A DNA stretch of 64,000 bases, from contig JACKCP010000010.1 of the NCBI GenBank assembly GCA_020633955.1, forward strand, positions 59,002 through 123,001, written 5' to 3'. Made by a program: the position numbers and the translations under genes. Of the stretch, positions 8,680 to 18,532 are shown piece after piece. The stretch is from Desulfobacteraceae bacterium (GTDB taxonomy: Bacteria > Desulfobacterota > Desulfobacteria > Desulfobacterales > JACKCP01). The notes under the pieces are model-generated. The model made no database searches. It had not been told where the DNA came from and saw only the letters and a list, made by a program, of their open reading frames with translations. The first letter of the stretch is position 1, and every line of letters starts with the position of its first letter.

Positions 8680-8718
8680 TTTTCGACATTTTTTTCAAAG
8701 TTCGACAAAATTGTCGAA
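8680..8718. promoter_or_regulatory. Palindromic enhancer site (candidate regulator-binding site)
   Basis: At 8701-8718 lies TTCGACAA-N2-TTGTCGAA, a perfect 8-bp inverted repeat. A second half site, TTTTCGACA, occurs at 8680-8688. Both lie 40-90 bases upstream of the sigma-54 -24 element, the normal place for NtrC-type enhancers. The operon's own regulator is the natural candidate to bind here. Confidence 0.65.
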
Positions 8719-8821
8719 GGGAGATTAAAATAATTATTTAGAAACCTGTTTAAGTCTTTTTATTTGTCCAAAGTGTTCCTGCATGATGATTTAAAAGAAA
8801 TACGTTTAATTTTTTCATTTT

Positions 8822-9040
8822 TTACAAATCTTCAGCAATAAGTTTAATTCCAATGTTTCTAGCTACTTTTAATGCCTTGTCAAATTCAATGCTTGGCTTG
8901 CCGTTTTCAAGATCAGATATAAACCTTGTTCCTACATTGCAAATGCCTGCAAGTTCAGTCTGGTTTATTTTGAGTTCTTTTCTTTTTGTTCTGATTTTTC
9001 TGCCAAGGTCGGCAGAGTTCGATATATAATTTTTGTTCAT
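8822..9040 (-). CDS. XRE-family (HipB-like) transcriptional regulator
   Basis: This 72-residue protein is almost entirely one Cro/C1-type helix-turn-helix: LGRKIRTKRKELKINQTELAGICNVG..FISDLENGKPS. It matches the short HipB/y4mF antitoxin-regulator type. HipB usually represses its own operon and neutralises a HipA kinase, but no hipA-like gene follows: the next 180 bases downstream hold no gene, then the sigma-54 enhancer begins. It is therefore an orphan. Two copies of a palindromic site lie in its own promoter region, which suggests self-repression. Confidence 0.82.
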   Translation of the reverse strand: MNKNYISNSADLGRKIRTKRKELKINQTELAGICNVGTRFISDLENGKPSIEFDKALKVARNIGIKLIAEDL

Positions 9041-9049
9041 TTTTTTATT

Positions 9050-9108
9050 ACCGTTCAGTAATATTTTTGGGTTTTGCTTTGAATTGTTGAATTTTAATAC
9101 CGTTCGGT
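9050..9108. promoter_or_regulatory. Two operator copies in front of the HipB-like gene
   Basis: ACCGTTCAGT at 9050-9059 and ACCGTTCGGT at 9099-9108 are two copies of one site, 49 bases apart. The second is a perfect palindrome, ACCG-TT-CGGT. Their position just upstream of the regulator start fits autoregulation by the HTH protein. Confidence 0.6.
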
Positions 9109-9151
9109 TATATTATATGGATTTATAATTTTTTCAATATGTTTTTATTTA

Positions 9152-9225
9152 GACCTGGATTGAGTGATTTTTTAGTTTGCTTTATATACAAGGCAGTTTG
9201 TATCAGGCTGTATTTATTTAACTGA
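9152..9225. repeat. Family B repeat, truncated copy
   Basis: The stretch starting ACCTGGATTGAGTG and containing ATATACAAGGCAGTTTGTATC follows the left half of the complete family B element at 50380. The right half is missing. It lies in the 270-base non-coding gap before the helicase gene. Confidence 0.6.
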
Positions 9226-9313
9226 ACAAAAAATTATATAATTTGAAGTTTAATATTTAATGCCTGTATGATAATTTTTATTTTTTTAAATTAACAAAAA
9301 ATCAGGGAAAAAA

Positions 9314-11515
9314 GTGCAGGAATTTATAAACAAAGAGCTTGATCTTGCAGAAAAATTTGTACAGGAAACAGGCTGTAACATTTTTCTGACAGGAAAGGCA
9401 GGTACGGGTAAAACAACTTTTCTTCAAAAAACTGCCAGGATTACCTCCAAAAGGTTTATTGTTACAGCTCCAACCGGAGTTGCTGCAATAAATGCAAAGG
9501 GGGTAACCCTTCATTCTTTTTTTCAGCTTCCTTTTACCCCGTTTATTCCGGGTTCTGATTTAGGAGATAAAAGATTTAAGATAAGTAAGGAAAAAAGAAA
9601 TATAATTAAAAATCTGGATCTTTTGATTATTGATGAAATAAGCATGGTCAGATCAGATGTTTTAGATTCAATAGACCTTGTATTAAGAAATTTCAGAAAC
9701 AGTCCAAAGCCATTTGGCGGTGTTCAGCTTATGATGATTGGAGATCTTTGCCAGCTTTCTCCTGTTGTAAAAAATGATGAATTAAATATTTTGCAAAATT
9801 ATTATGATTCTCCTTACTTTTTCAGCAGCCATGCGTTGAAAAATACTGAATTCATTACAATAGAGCTTAAACATATTTACCGTCAGAAAGATGAAAAATT
9901 TATAACTGTTTTAAATAAATTAAGGGATAATGTTTTTGACAGTCAGGTAAAAACAGAGCTTGAAAAAAGATATGTAAAGGGTTTTGTGCCTGAAAAAGAT
10001 GACGGCTGCATGATTTTGACCACCCATAACAGAACTGCACAGTCCTTTAATGAGGACAGGATGAATGAACTTGATGAAAAATCATTTTATTTCAATGCTG
10101 TTGTGTCTGGAGATTTTCCTTCATACAATTATCCGGCTCCTGAAATACTGGAGCTTAAAAAGGGTGCGCAGGTAATGTTTTTAAGGAATGACCCTTCTCC
10201 TGAAAGGCTTTACTTTAACGGAAAAACAGGGCTTGTTACACAAATTGAAAAAGAAAAAATTATGGTTTTTTGTCCTGATGATGAAAAGGAAGTAAGTGTT
10301 TTTCCAATAGAATGGGAAAATATAAAATACGGCCTTGATGAAAATAATGAGATCAAAGCTGAAATAACAGGAAAGTTTATTCAGTTTCCTATAAAACCGG
10401 CATGGGCAATAACAATTCATAAAAGCCAGGGGCTTACATTTGAAAAGGCTGTTATTGATGCACAGGACGCTTTTACCCATGGTCAGATTTATGTGGCATT
10501 AAGCAGGTGTACATCACTGGAAGGCCTGATTTTAAGCTCCCCTCTCTTAAATTTTCCAAGAACTGACACCGCAGTTGAAAATTTTCATAAAACCCTTGAA
10601 ACAAACTTATCCCTTGAAAAGTATCTTGAAAATTCAAAAATAACATATCAGCAAAATATGGTTCTTGAATGCTTTGATTTTTTAAGTCTTGATAGATTTT
10701 TCAGGCGTTTTTATTATTCTTGTAAAAGCAATTCAAATACAGTTTTGGTTTTAAATTCTGAAAATATTGAAAAAATAAACTCAGGTTTGGATGAGATTTT
10801 TTCAGTATCTGAAAAATTTAAAATTCAGCTTCAAAATATATTTATTGAAAAAAAACTGCCGGAAAAAGATTCATATCTTCTGGATCGAATAAAAAAAGGA
10901 AGTTCATGGTTTTTGGAACGTCTTGAAAAAATAAGTAATCTTATTGAAACCATTGATTTTGAAACAGACAATAAAGAACTTAAAAAACAGCTTGATAATT
11001 CACTTAAAAATGTATGGGAACAATTGCAGATAAAAGTTGCATGTCTAAAATCATGTGAAAACGGATTTTCTCCTTCACTTTATTTAAGAGCTGTTTCAAA
11101 GGCAATAACAGATTTTTCTCCTGGAAAAAAGAAAGAAGAATCAAAGCCGTTATTTAATGAATCAGATATTGAACATGGAGAAGTGTTTTCTCTTTTAAAG
11201 GAATGGAGAGCAGAAAAGGCAAAGGAAGAAAATGTCCCCCATTTTCAGATTCTTCATCAGAGCGTAATAATACAGATTTCCGTAATGCTTCCCCAGAATG
11301 AAAAAGAGCTTATGAAAATAAGGGGGATTGGACCGAAAACATATGAAAAATACGGTAAGGATCTGCTTGAAATTGTAAATGAATACAGAAAAAAAAATAA
11401 AATTGAAACAGTCGATATACCGGAAGTTAAAGAAAAAGTCATTGATTCAAAATCTGAAAAAAGAAAGAAAAGACCGGAGAAGATACAAAAACGGTGTGAG
11501 TTTGAATTTGTATAA
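9314..11515 (+). CDS. Pif1/RecD-like helicase with HRDC domain
   Basis: The 733-residue product starts at a GTG. Walker A GKAGTGKT is at residues 27-34, Walker B is LLIIDEIS, and a UvrD-C-terminal-like block reads WAITIHKSQGLTFEKAVID followed by YVALSRC. This is superfamily 1 DNA helicase architecture as in Pif1. A C-terminal HRDC-like domain follows (FQILHQSVIIQISVMLP..GIGPKTYEKYG), a nucleic-acid-binding module. Related bacterial proteins carry an extra C-terminal HTH domain. Here the sequence just after the stop encodes pieces of that HTH in other frames, so the natural gene probably ends near 11777. The role is likely DNA repair or resolution of DNA secondary structure. Confidence 0.88.
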   Translation: MQEFINKELDLAEKFVQETGCNIFLTGKAGTGKTTFLQKTARITSKRFIVTAPTGVAAINAKGVTLHSFFQLPFTPFIPGSDLGDKRFKISKEKRNIIKNLDLLIIDEISMVRSDVLDSIDLVLRNFRNSPKPFGGVQLMMIGDLCQLSPVVKNDELNILQNYYDSPYFFSSHALKNTEFITIELKHIYRQKDEKFITVLNKLRDNVFDSQVKTELEKRYVKGFVPEKDDGCMILTTHNRTAQSFNEDRMNELDEKSFYFNAVVSGDFPSYNYPAPEILELKKGAQVMFLRNDPSPERLYFNGKTGLVTQIEKEKIMVFCPDDEKEVSVFPIEWENIKYGLDENNEIKAEITGKFIQFPIKPAWAITIHKSQGLTFEKAVIDAQDAFTHGQIYVALSRCTSLEGLILSSPLLNFPRTDTAVENFHKTLETNLSLEKYLENSKITYQQNMVLECFDFLSLDRFFRRFYYSCKSNSNTVLVLNSENIEKINSGLDEIFSVSEKFKIQLQNIFIEKKLPEKDSYLLDRIKKGSSWFLERLEKISNLIETIDFETDNKELKKQLDNSLKNVWEQLQIKVACLKSCENGFSPSLYLRAVSKAITDFSPGKKKEESKPLFNESDIEHGEVFSLLKEWRAEKAKEENVPHFQILHQSVIIQISVMLPQNEKELMKIRGIGPKTYEKYGKDLLEIVNEYRKKNKIETVDIPEVKEKVIDSKSEKRKKRPEKIQKRCEFEFV

Positions 11516-11777
11516 AAAAGGTCTTTCAATTGAAGATTGCGCAGGAGAGAGGACTTGTTCAATCTACCATAGAAGGTCATTTAAGCTTTTTATTGAAAAG
11601 GGAGGAAGCTTGATATAAAGGATTTTCTCTCAGATGATAAAATTGACGCTATAATTGAAGAAATTCAAAATCAGGATAATATTGCTTTTAAAAGAAATAA
11701 AGGAAAAACTTGGGGATGATTATTCATATTTATCCGAAAAAATGGTTGTGTCCTATTGCAGGTATATGGAGGAATAG
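11516..11777 (+). pseudogene. Frameshifted HTH tail of the helicase
   Basis: Read with frame changes, this stretch encodes SLNLYKKGLSIED, then QSTIEGHL, then DIKDFLSDDKIDAIIEEIQN, then KLGDDYSY and VSYCRYMEE ending in TAG at 11775-11777. These pieces follow the order of the HTH domain (HTH_40 type) that ends this helicase family. At least three small indels are needed to join them. This marks the left edge of a ~10 kb zone of frameshifts. Confidence 0.6.
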
Positions 11778-11802
11778 CAGGAAAAAAGTCTTGATCTTAA
11801 TA

Positions 11803-11960
11803 GTCTGGATTGATCGATTTTCAAGTTTGGTGCATATAACTGCAGATTTTATCAGTCCATAATTTCGCTATGCCTGATGCAGTTTAACGCATAAGATGCG
11901 GTAAAACCGGAAAGCACCAGGGTTTCATTTTTTTAAATACAATGAGCTTAATTCATTATA
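11803..11960. repeat. Family B repeat, diverged full-length copy
   Basis: It starts with TCTGGATTGATCGATTTTCA and includes GATGCAGTTTAACGCATAAG and AGGGTTTCATTTTTTTAAAT. These align in order with the element at 50380-50580 over about 150 bases. The arms are an imperfect long inverted repeat, and no coding sequence is present. Confidence 0.65.
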
Positions 11961-11972
11961 AATATTGATTGT

Positions 11973-13525
11973 TTATTCCTCCAGAAGATATTTGGCGGCA
12001 AGTTCGGTAAGCATCTGGTCAACAATTCCTGCCAGAGCATTGGGATTAAGGTCTGAAATGGATACAGGCTCCTGATCCTGACGGCCCATCATTTGTACTC
12101 CTGATTCGATTAGCTTGTTTTTCATAGCAAAGGCAAGTTCATTTCTGTCCAGTTTACCGTCTGCCAGACCAGCAAGAAGCTTTAGAGGCCTGGGCAGAAT
12201 CACGGCCTCATGAAAAGCGTTGGTAACCCATTGCTGTTCCTTTTCGGCCTGGTATCTGGCAAGATTCAGGACTTTTGGTCTGGAACCGGGGTGCAGGGTG
12301 AATTCAGGCTGCCATGAGCACAACTGGATCATATTCAATGAAAAATAGTGGAGCAGATCATTGACAAGGGAATTAAGACTGGTTTCAATTTGGTTTTTTT
12401 CTCTGAATTGGCAATACGCTGGTTTGCCCTTGAAAGAACTTCTTCAAATGACAGAGCTTTTGGCCGTTCTTCCAGCAGAACATCCAGTGCGGCCTTTGAA
12501 ACAGGTGCCCCTGGGTGCGATTTTTATTAGTTCCTTGTTCATATTTTTTTGTGCAGACCACATTGTAGTCCGCAATCTGTTCATAAGGGAATTTACGTGT
12601 CAGTGTCCTTTCGGCACGGCAGAGTAGACTTTTTTCGAAAGCGGCGGTTTCTGAGAAAGTCCATGTACTGCTCAATCTGGACTATATTGTCTATCTGACC
12701 AAGAGCATCATTTACTTCCTGTGGAAAACCATGGGTTGACATTTTCTGAATATACGGATTCTCCAAGATATTGAAGTCCGTTTTTTGCAACCTGTTTGGC
12801 AAATCTCATGAAAATATACAGGTGTATTAACATCTTCAAGATTATTCATGATAGATGTGAGGCTGCCGTTGATGTGTTAAGTCTGATGTTTTTCAGTTTT
12901 CAATCTCTTTTTCAGGAATCCGGCATGTTCATCATTTTCAGTCTGAATGAATGCGGCCATGAAATCAGCTATGGCTAATGCCTGTCCTATACATTCATTA
13001 GGGTTTTTCTATTCCGTGAGTATGAAATTTCATCAGCTCTCTTAAAGTTGCCGGAGCAGCCCATCCAGGATATGTATTATAGCTTTACGTAGGCCACTCC
13101 TTATGGGGCAAAGGTGTTTATCTATGGCAGCCATGATTTTGTCCTGAATTTCTGGAGGTACCCATGAGTATACACCATGGCAGATAATATAGTCGAAAGT
13201 TCCGGCTTCAGGTGAGAGATCCTCTATACCAGAGTGAATCAGTGACAGATTGTGTACTTTTAATGCTTCTATGTGAGTGTTACCCATTTTTACCTGATGC
13301 CTGGAAAGATCCAGTCCCGTAAATCTGCTTCCAGGAAAAGCCATTGCCATTGGTAAAATGTTGCCTCCGTCTGAGCATCCCAGCTCAAGTACACGGCAAT
13401 CACCTATTGGTGCCGGATCAAGTCCAAAGATTTTACCCATGGTAAAAAGTCGTTCCAAGTTGGGCGGAAGGAAAAGGCTGGCTTGGATAGGGCACCTTGT
13501 CATAGCTGGCAATATTTTTATTCAC
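11973..13525 (-). pseudogene. SAM-dependent methyltransferase with regulatory domain, frameshifted
   Basis: The pieces together make a class I methyltransferase of about 500 residues with a C-terminal methyltransferase-regulatory domain. A GTG start at 13523-13525 with AGAAGGAG upstream begins VNKNIASYDKVPYPSQPF. After a frame change comes the SAM-binding motif VLELGCSDGGN, then GLDLS and YIICHGVYSWVPP. The C-terminal piece (11973-12338) contains QQWVTNAFHEAVILPRPLKLL. At least four indels break the frame. No motif residue is visibly substituted, so the ancestral protein looked active. Target unknown. Confidence 0.75.
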
Positions 13526-13768
13526 AATTTTCTCCTTCTGAATTAGTGCTGAATTAAATAAAATGGGATGAAAAGTTTGATTTTTGTCAATGAAAAAATA
13601 ATACATGGCTTTTTAAAGAATAAATATTCAAGTTTATGAAGGATATTGATTTGGCTGGTGAAGGAAAAGTGTTTTTTTTTGAAGTTTTTAAGTCAGATTT
13701 TAAACTTAATCCTCAAGATATTCTGTGTCTGAAAAATGTTAAATTTTTAATTTTCTGTTAAGGAACAA

Positions 13769-13820
13769 ATTTTAAAACCCTGGAGGCAGACGCTGTTTCC
13801 GTTAAGTGCTGCCTTCAGGG
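13769..13820 (-). terminator. Intrinsic terminator after the nitroreductase
   Basis: CCCTGGAGGCAG (13778-13789) pairs with CTGCCTTCAGGG (13809-13820) apart from one mismatch. On the minus strand the stem is followed by TTTTAAAATTT. It lies about 45 bases after the nitroreductase stop. The rest of 13526-13864 is AT-rich with no gene seen. Confidence 0.65.
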
Positions 13821-13864
13821 GGAGCCGTTTGCTGATAATTCAGGTCTTTGTCTGAAAAATCAGA

Positions 13865-14520
13865 TCATTCCTTTAAAATAATTGAGTCTGCCAGATCGAC
13901 TCTCTCTGTTCTGGTTTTGTTTACATCTGCTTTTTTATCTTCATATCCAAAAGACATTCCAAAAAGGATACCCTCATTTTCAGGAATATCAAAAAATTTC
14001 TTACCGGGTCAGGGAACTGGCTAAAGCACCCTGGATGCAGCATGCAATTTCTTCAGCCATAAGTAGAGCAAGGGTCTGAGCATAAATTCCAATATCAACA
14101 GCACCCATTATGTCCAGATATTTGTCCATGCAGAAAAACAGGCATGGGGAGCATCAAAAAAGCTCCAGTTCCTAAGCATTGCATGCATTCTTCCCTGTTT
14201 ATCATGTCTTTCAATACCCATTGAACCGTAAAGTGCCTGGGCTGCTCCAAACTGACGCTCCTGATGTATTCCTGTGTATTTTACTTCCCAGTTGAAATCA
14301 GGATTTGGAGGATTACCGCTCATAACCGCTTCAAGAAGTTTTTTTAATTCATCTTTTTTTTGCACCAGAGGCAACATACACTTTCCATGGCTGTACATTG
14401 CAGTTTGAGGGTGAAAGCTGTGCAAGGCCAAAGATTTTTTAAGTGTTTCTTCCGGAACAGGTCTGTCCCAGAGAAAGGCTCTTGTTGATATGCGTTTTTT
14501 ACTGCATCTGCAACAGTCAT
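13865..14520 (-). pseudogene. Nitroreductase-family protein, frameshifted
   Basis: The start ATG at 14518-14520 follows AAGGAG and begins MTVADAVKNA. A second piece covers HPQTAMYSHGKCMLP, then FGAAQALYGSMGIERHDKQG and MLRNWSFFDAPHA. A third covers GAVDIGIYAQTLALL, then FFDIPENEGILFGMSFGYED near the stop at 13865. This order matches FMN-dependent nitroreductases of about 220 residues. The frame changes at least three times. Such enzymes reduce nitro, quinone or enone groups with NAD(P)H. Confidence 0.75.
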
Positions 14521-14587
14521 TTTATAAATTCTCCTTTGGTTTATGAGATTTGATCTGAACAGATTATAACAAACACCCCCAGAGAGA

Positions 14588-14612
14588 TCCACACCGCAAT
14601 ACATGGTGTGGA
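14588..14612. promoter_or_regulatory. Perfect hairpin in the leader of the nitroreductase gene
   Basis: TCCACACC and GGTGTGGA form an 8-bp perfect inverted repeat with a 9-base spacer, about 70 bases upstream of the nitroreductase start. With no T-run after it on the minus strand, it is more like an operator than a terminator. Confidence 0.35.
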
Positions 14613-14646
14613 CCCTGTCTGAGGAGAGTTTATAGGTAAACTTTTT

Positions 14647-15106
14647 TTACCGATTAAGAAGCAGCAGAGCAGATGAGACAACACAGAGCTCATCGGCTTC
14701 ATTATAAAGGAACGCTTCAATAATATTTCTGCTGCCTTTTTTCTTGTTCAGATATTTTTCCTTCTGCTGTTATTGTTTTATCAACGTAAAGAGGTTTTAT
14801 AAATTTAAATTCATGGTGATTACTTCATATAAGGGCCGTTTAAAAATGACTTCCTGCAATATGGATTATTTCATGGATAACAGTTGTTAAAAGGTTTGAA
14901 TTGACAACATTTCCCCAACAGCATGAATTACAAGGCGGCTTGATCCTTGAAAGAACTGACATTCCGTATTGAATACAGTCAAGCTTTACAGATCTTGAAT
15001 TGTTCTGCCACTCAATGTTTGTGCTGTAATCATTTATGGGAATATTGCCATGGCTTTCAGCATAGGTCATTTTTTTATTGCATCCTTTCAAAGTAATTTT
15101 ATTCAT
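14647..15106 (-). pseudogene. Small hotdog-fold thioesterase-like protein, frameshifted
   Basis: The first frame begins MNKITLKGCNKKMTYAES at 15106 and reaches NSNLLTTVIHEIIHIAGSHF. After frame changes, the pieces HHEFKFIKPLYVDKTITAEG and DELCVVSSALLLLNR end at a TAA at 14647-14649. The pattern of a GG/VNSxLLTTVIHE helix followed by F-KPLYVDKTITAEGKI fits PaaI/hotdog-type acyl-CoA thioesterases. The central cysteine-rich stretch is probably out of frame and not real protein. The assignment is tentative. Confidence 0.45.
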
Positions 15107-15136
15107 TTTTCTAAGACCATTGATCTGTCGTATTGG

Positions 15137-16535
<1,399 letters not shown>

Positions 16536-16581
16536 AATATTGTTCTGTCTTCACAATCAAAAAGGTTTTTAAATGTATAGA

Positions 16582-17376
16582 CTAATTATTATAGGCGTTA
16601 AGCCTCAGCATAAGTTCGTCAAAATCGACTTTATGACCGTCGAATTCGGTCCTTCCATTACAGGCAAAACGTGTCCTGTTTCCAACAGAGACCCGTGCAG
16701 CATCCGCACATCCCTGTTCCATCAATCATAATTGGATTAAGGCTTACAACCGTTGAAATTTTTTGTATGGACGGGTAATTTCAGAAACTGCTTTCATCAT
16801 TGGAACAGGGCCTATTGCAACAACCAGCTCAGGTTTGTTTTTTTTCTCAATCAGAGCTTCAAGGGAATCAGTGACCCGCCCTTTAATTCCGTATGAACCG
16901 TCATCTGTAAAAACTGTTATTGTGTCTGAAATTTTTTTTCATGCGATCCTCAAAAACAAGGAGTTCCGTGATTGACGCACCCAGAATGGTTGTTACATTG
17001 TTTCCCGCATGTTTTAATCCCTTGCAATAGGGTGAAGAACCGCGATTCCTGTTCCTCCCCCAATGCATATGACATTTCAAATCTTTTCTATGTGTGTTGC
17101 CCCTCCAAGGGGACCGATAATGTCCGTATAGCAGTCTCCTTCCGAGAGTTCTCTGAAAATTCCGGTTGATTTTCCTGCGACCATAGTATACCAGTGTTAT
17201 GATGCCTTTTTCCCTATCTATATCAGCGATTGTCAGGGGATACGCTCTCCGGTCTCTGTGGCCTTTACAATAACAAATTGCCCTGTTTTTGCCTTTGCCG
17301 CAATTTTGGGTGCAATGACATTGTTTGTAATTATGCGGCCGTCGGCCTGTTCCTTTTTATAAGTTATTTCAAACAT
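16582..17376 (-). pseudogene. nfnA: NfnA/SudB-like FAD/NAD-binding subunit, frameshifted
   Basis: The ATG at 17374-17376 follows AAAGGA and begins MFEITYKKEQADGRIITNNV. The order of pieces is IAAKAKTGQFVIVKATETGE, DIDREKGIITLVYY, DIIGPLG, VICIGGGTGIAVLHPIARGL, FTDDGSYGIKGRVTDSLE and GTGMCGCC. The last is the cysteine cluster that binds the 2Fe-2S centre. FDGHKVDFDELMLRL lies near the stop at 16582. This is the ferredoxin-NADP reductase-like subunit of NfnAB/SudAB. It lies 46 bases upstream of the NfnB-like gene in the same direction. At least four indels break it. Confidence 0.8.
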
Positions 17377-17392
17377 TACTTTTTCCTTTGCA

Positions 17393-18151
17393 TCAGGCAA
17401 GCAGTCCGCCGTCACAGGTAATGCAGGTTCCTGTTGTATAGGATGATGCGCTTGAAACAAGATAAAGAACTGCTCCTGCCATTTCTGAAGGCTCTGCCAT
17501 GCGTTTCATTGGAATCTGTGCAATAACCTCTTTTTCAATTTCTTTATTTTCTGTTATTGCACTTGCAAATTTTGTCTGAAGTAAGTCAAGGAAGCAATGC
17601 ATTGACGCGTATTCTTTTTTGGGGCAAGTTCTTTTGCAAACGCCTTTGTCATTGCAATTAAAGCTGCTTTTGTAACTGAATAGATTCCCTGGAAAGGAGC
17701 TGGTCTTATGCCGTTGACAGAAGAAACATTAACAATGCAGCCTCGGTTTCCATCATCAGGCGGGCACCAATCTGGCTCATGAAAAACGGGCCTTTTAAAT
17801 TGACCTGATTTGTTTTATCCCACGCCCATTCCTGTGCATTTATCATTTCTCCGAAATATGGATTGGCTGCAGCATTGTTTATGAGAATATCAAGTCTTCC
17901 GTGTTTGTCTTTTACCTGTGCCATCAGGCTTTCTATCTGGTCTAGTTCACCCATATTGCATGCTATGGCTTCGGCCTGGCCTCCGCTGTTTATGATTTTG
18001 CTGACAACATTTTCAAGGCCTTCCATTTTACGGCTTACAAGAATGCAGTATGCTCCGTTTTCCGAAAGTGTAAGTGCAATCTGTTCTCCAATTCCACGGC
18101 TTGCACCTGTTATGAGAGCTATTTTTTTTTTTTAGTGAAAAAATCCACCAT
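17393..18151 (-). pseudogene. Short-chain dehydrogenase/reductase, frameshifted
   Basis: The N-terminus MVDFFTKKK runs into a 12-base A-run (minus strand), after which the frame is lost. The next frame gives IALITGASRGIG, the NAD(P) motif, then INNAAANPYFGEMINAQEWA. The end reads MKRMAEPSEMAGAVLYLVSS and TGTCITCDGGLLA. This is a classical SDR of about 250 residues. The catalytic Ser-Tyr-Lys region lies around 17690, where the frame breaks again. Its place between NfnA and the 4-hydroxybutyryl-CoA dehydratase suggests a hydroxyacyl substrate, but this is a guess. Confidence 0.75.
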
Positions 18152-18253
18152 AATTCGTTTAAATAGCTTTTTGAAGAAAAAGCTGTTTATTTTATTGGGC
18201 CGGAAACTTTTATATGCTGAGATTTTTGGTTGAAATTAATAAGGTTCAATCTT

Positions 18254-18270
18254 AAAAGCCTCCGGCTTTT
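18254..18270 (-). terminator. Short intrinsic terminator-like hairpin
   Basis: AAAAGCC-TCC-GGCTTTT forms a 7-bp stem with a 3-base loop, about 27 bases after the stop of the 53-residue gene. On the minus strand the stem ends in TTTT. The stem is weak, so termination would be partial. Confidence 0.45.
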
Positions 18271-18296
18271 GGGGGTTGGTTTTATAAAATTATAAC

Positions 18297-18458
18297 TCAG
18301 TCAGCATTTATTTCTTTTTCTGAGTTTATGTCCATATTGATTTCCTTAATGATTTTACTCTGCTGTTCAATGAGGACATCCTTTATTTTTTCATTATCTG
18401 TATCTCCGTTTACAGGAGAATTTTGCATGATATCCTTATTGTCGTTATTTTCCTGCAT
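18297..18458 (-). CDS. Small acidic protein, 53 residues, unknown function
   Basis: A perfect AGGAGG lies 8 bases upstream of the ATG at 18456-18458. The frame stays open for 53 codons to a TGA at 18297-18299. The product (starting MQENNDNKDIMQNSP) is rich in Asn, Asp, Glu, Lys and Ile, has no Cys, Trp, Phe or Tyr, and its second half could form one amphipathic helix. It lies between the dehydratase gene and the SDR gene in the same direction. It is intact although all its neighbours are frameshifted, but a short target is simply less likely to be hit. No family was recognised. Confidence 0.5.
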   Translation of the reverse strand: MQENNDNKDIMQNSPVNGDTDNEKIKDVLIEQQSKIIKEINMDINSEKEINAD

Positions 18459-18532
18459 GATGTTTTCCTCCTGAAACAGCCGGGCAAATTTATTTAAATT
18501 GTTCTTGTTTATCTGCTCAGCTGTTTTTTTTG

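Noticed and set aside
14840..15106. Cysteine-rich stretch in the small frame (PPCNSCCWG) as a metal-binding motif.
   Set aside because: The frame there is unreliable; another frame at the same place fits the thioesterase-like protein better, so the cysteines are probably artefacts.
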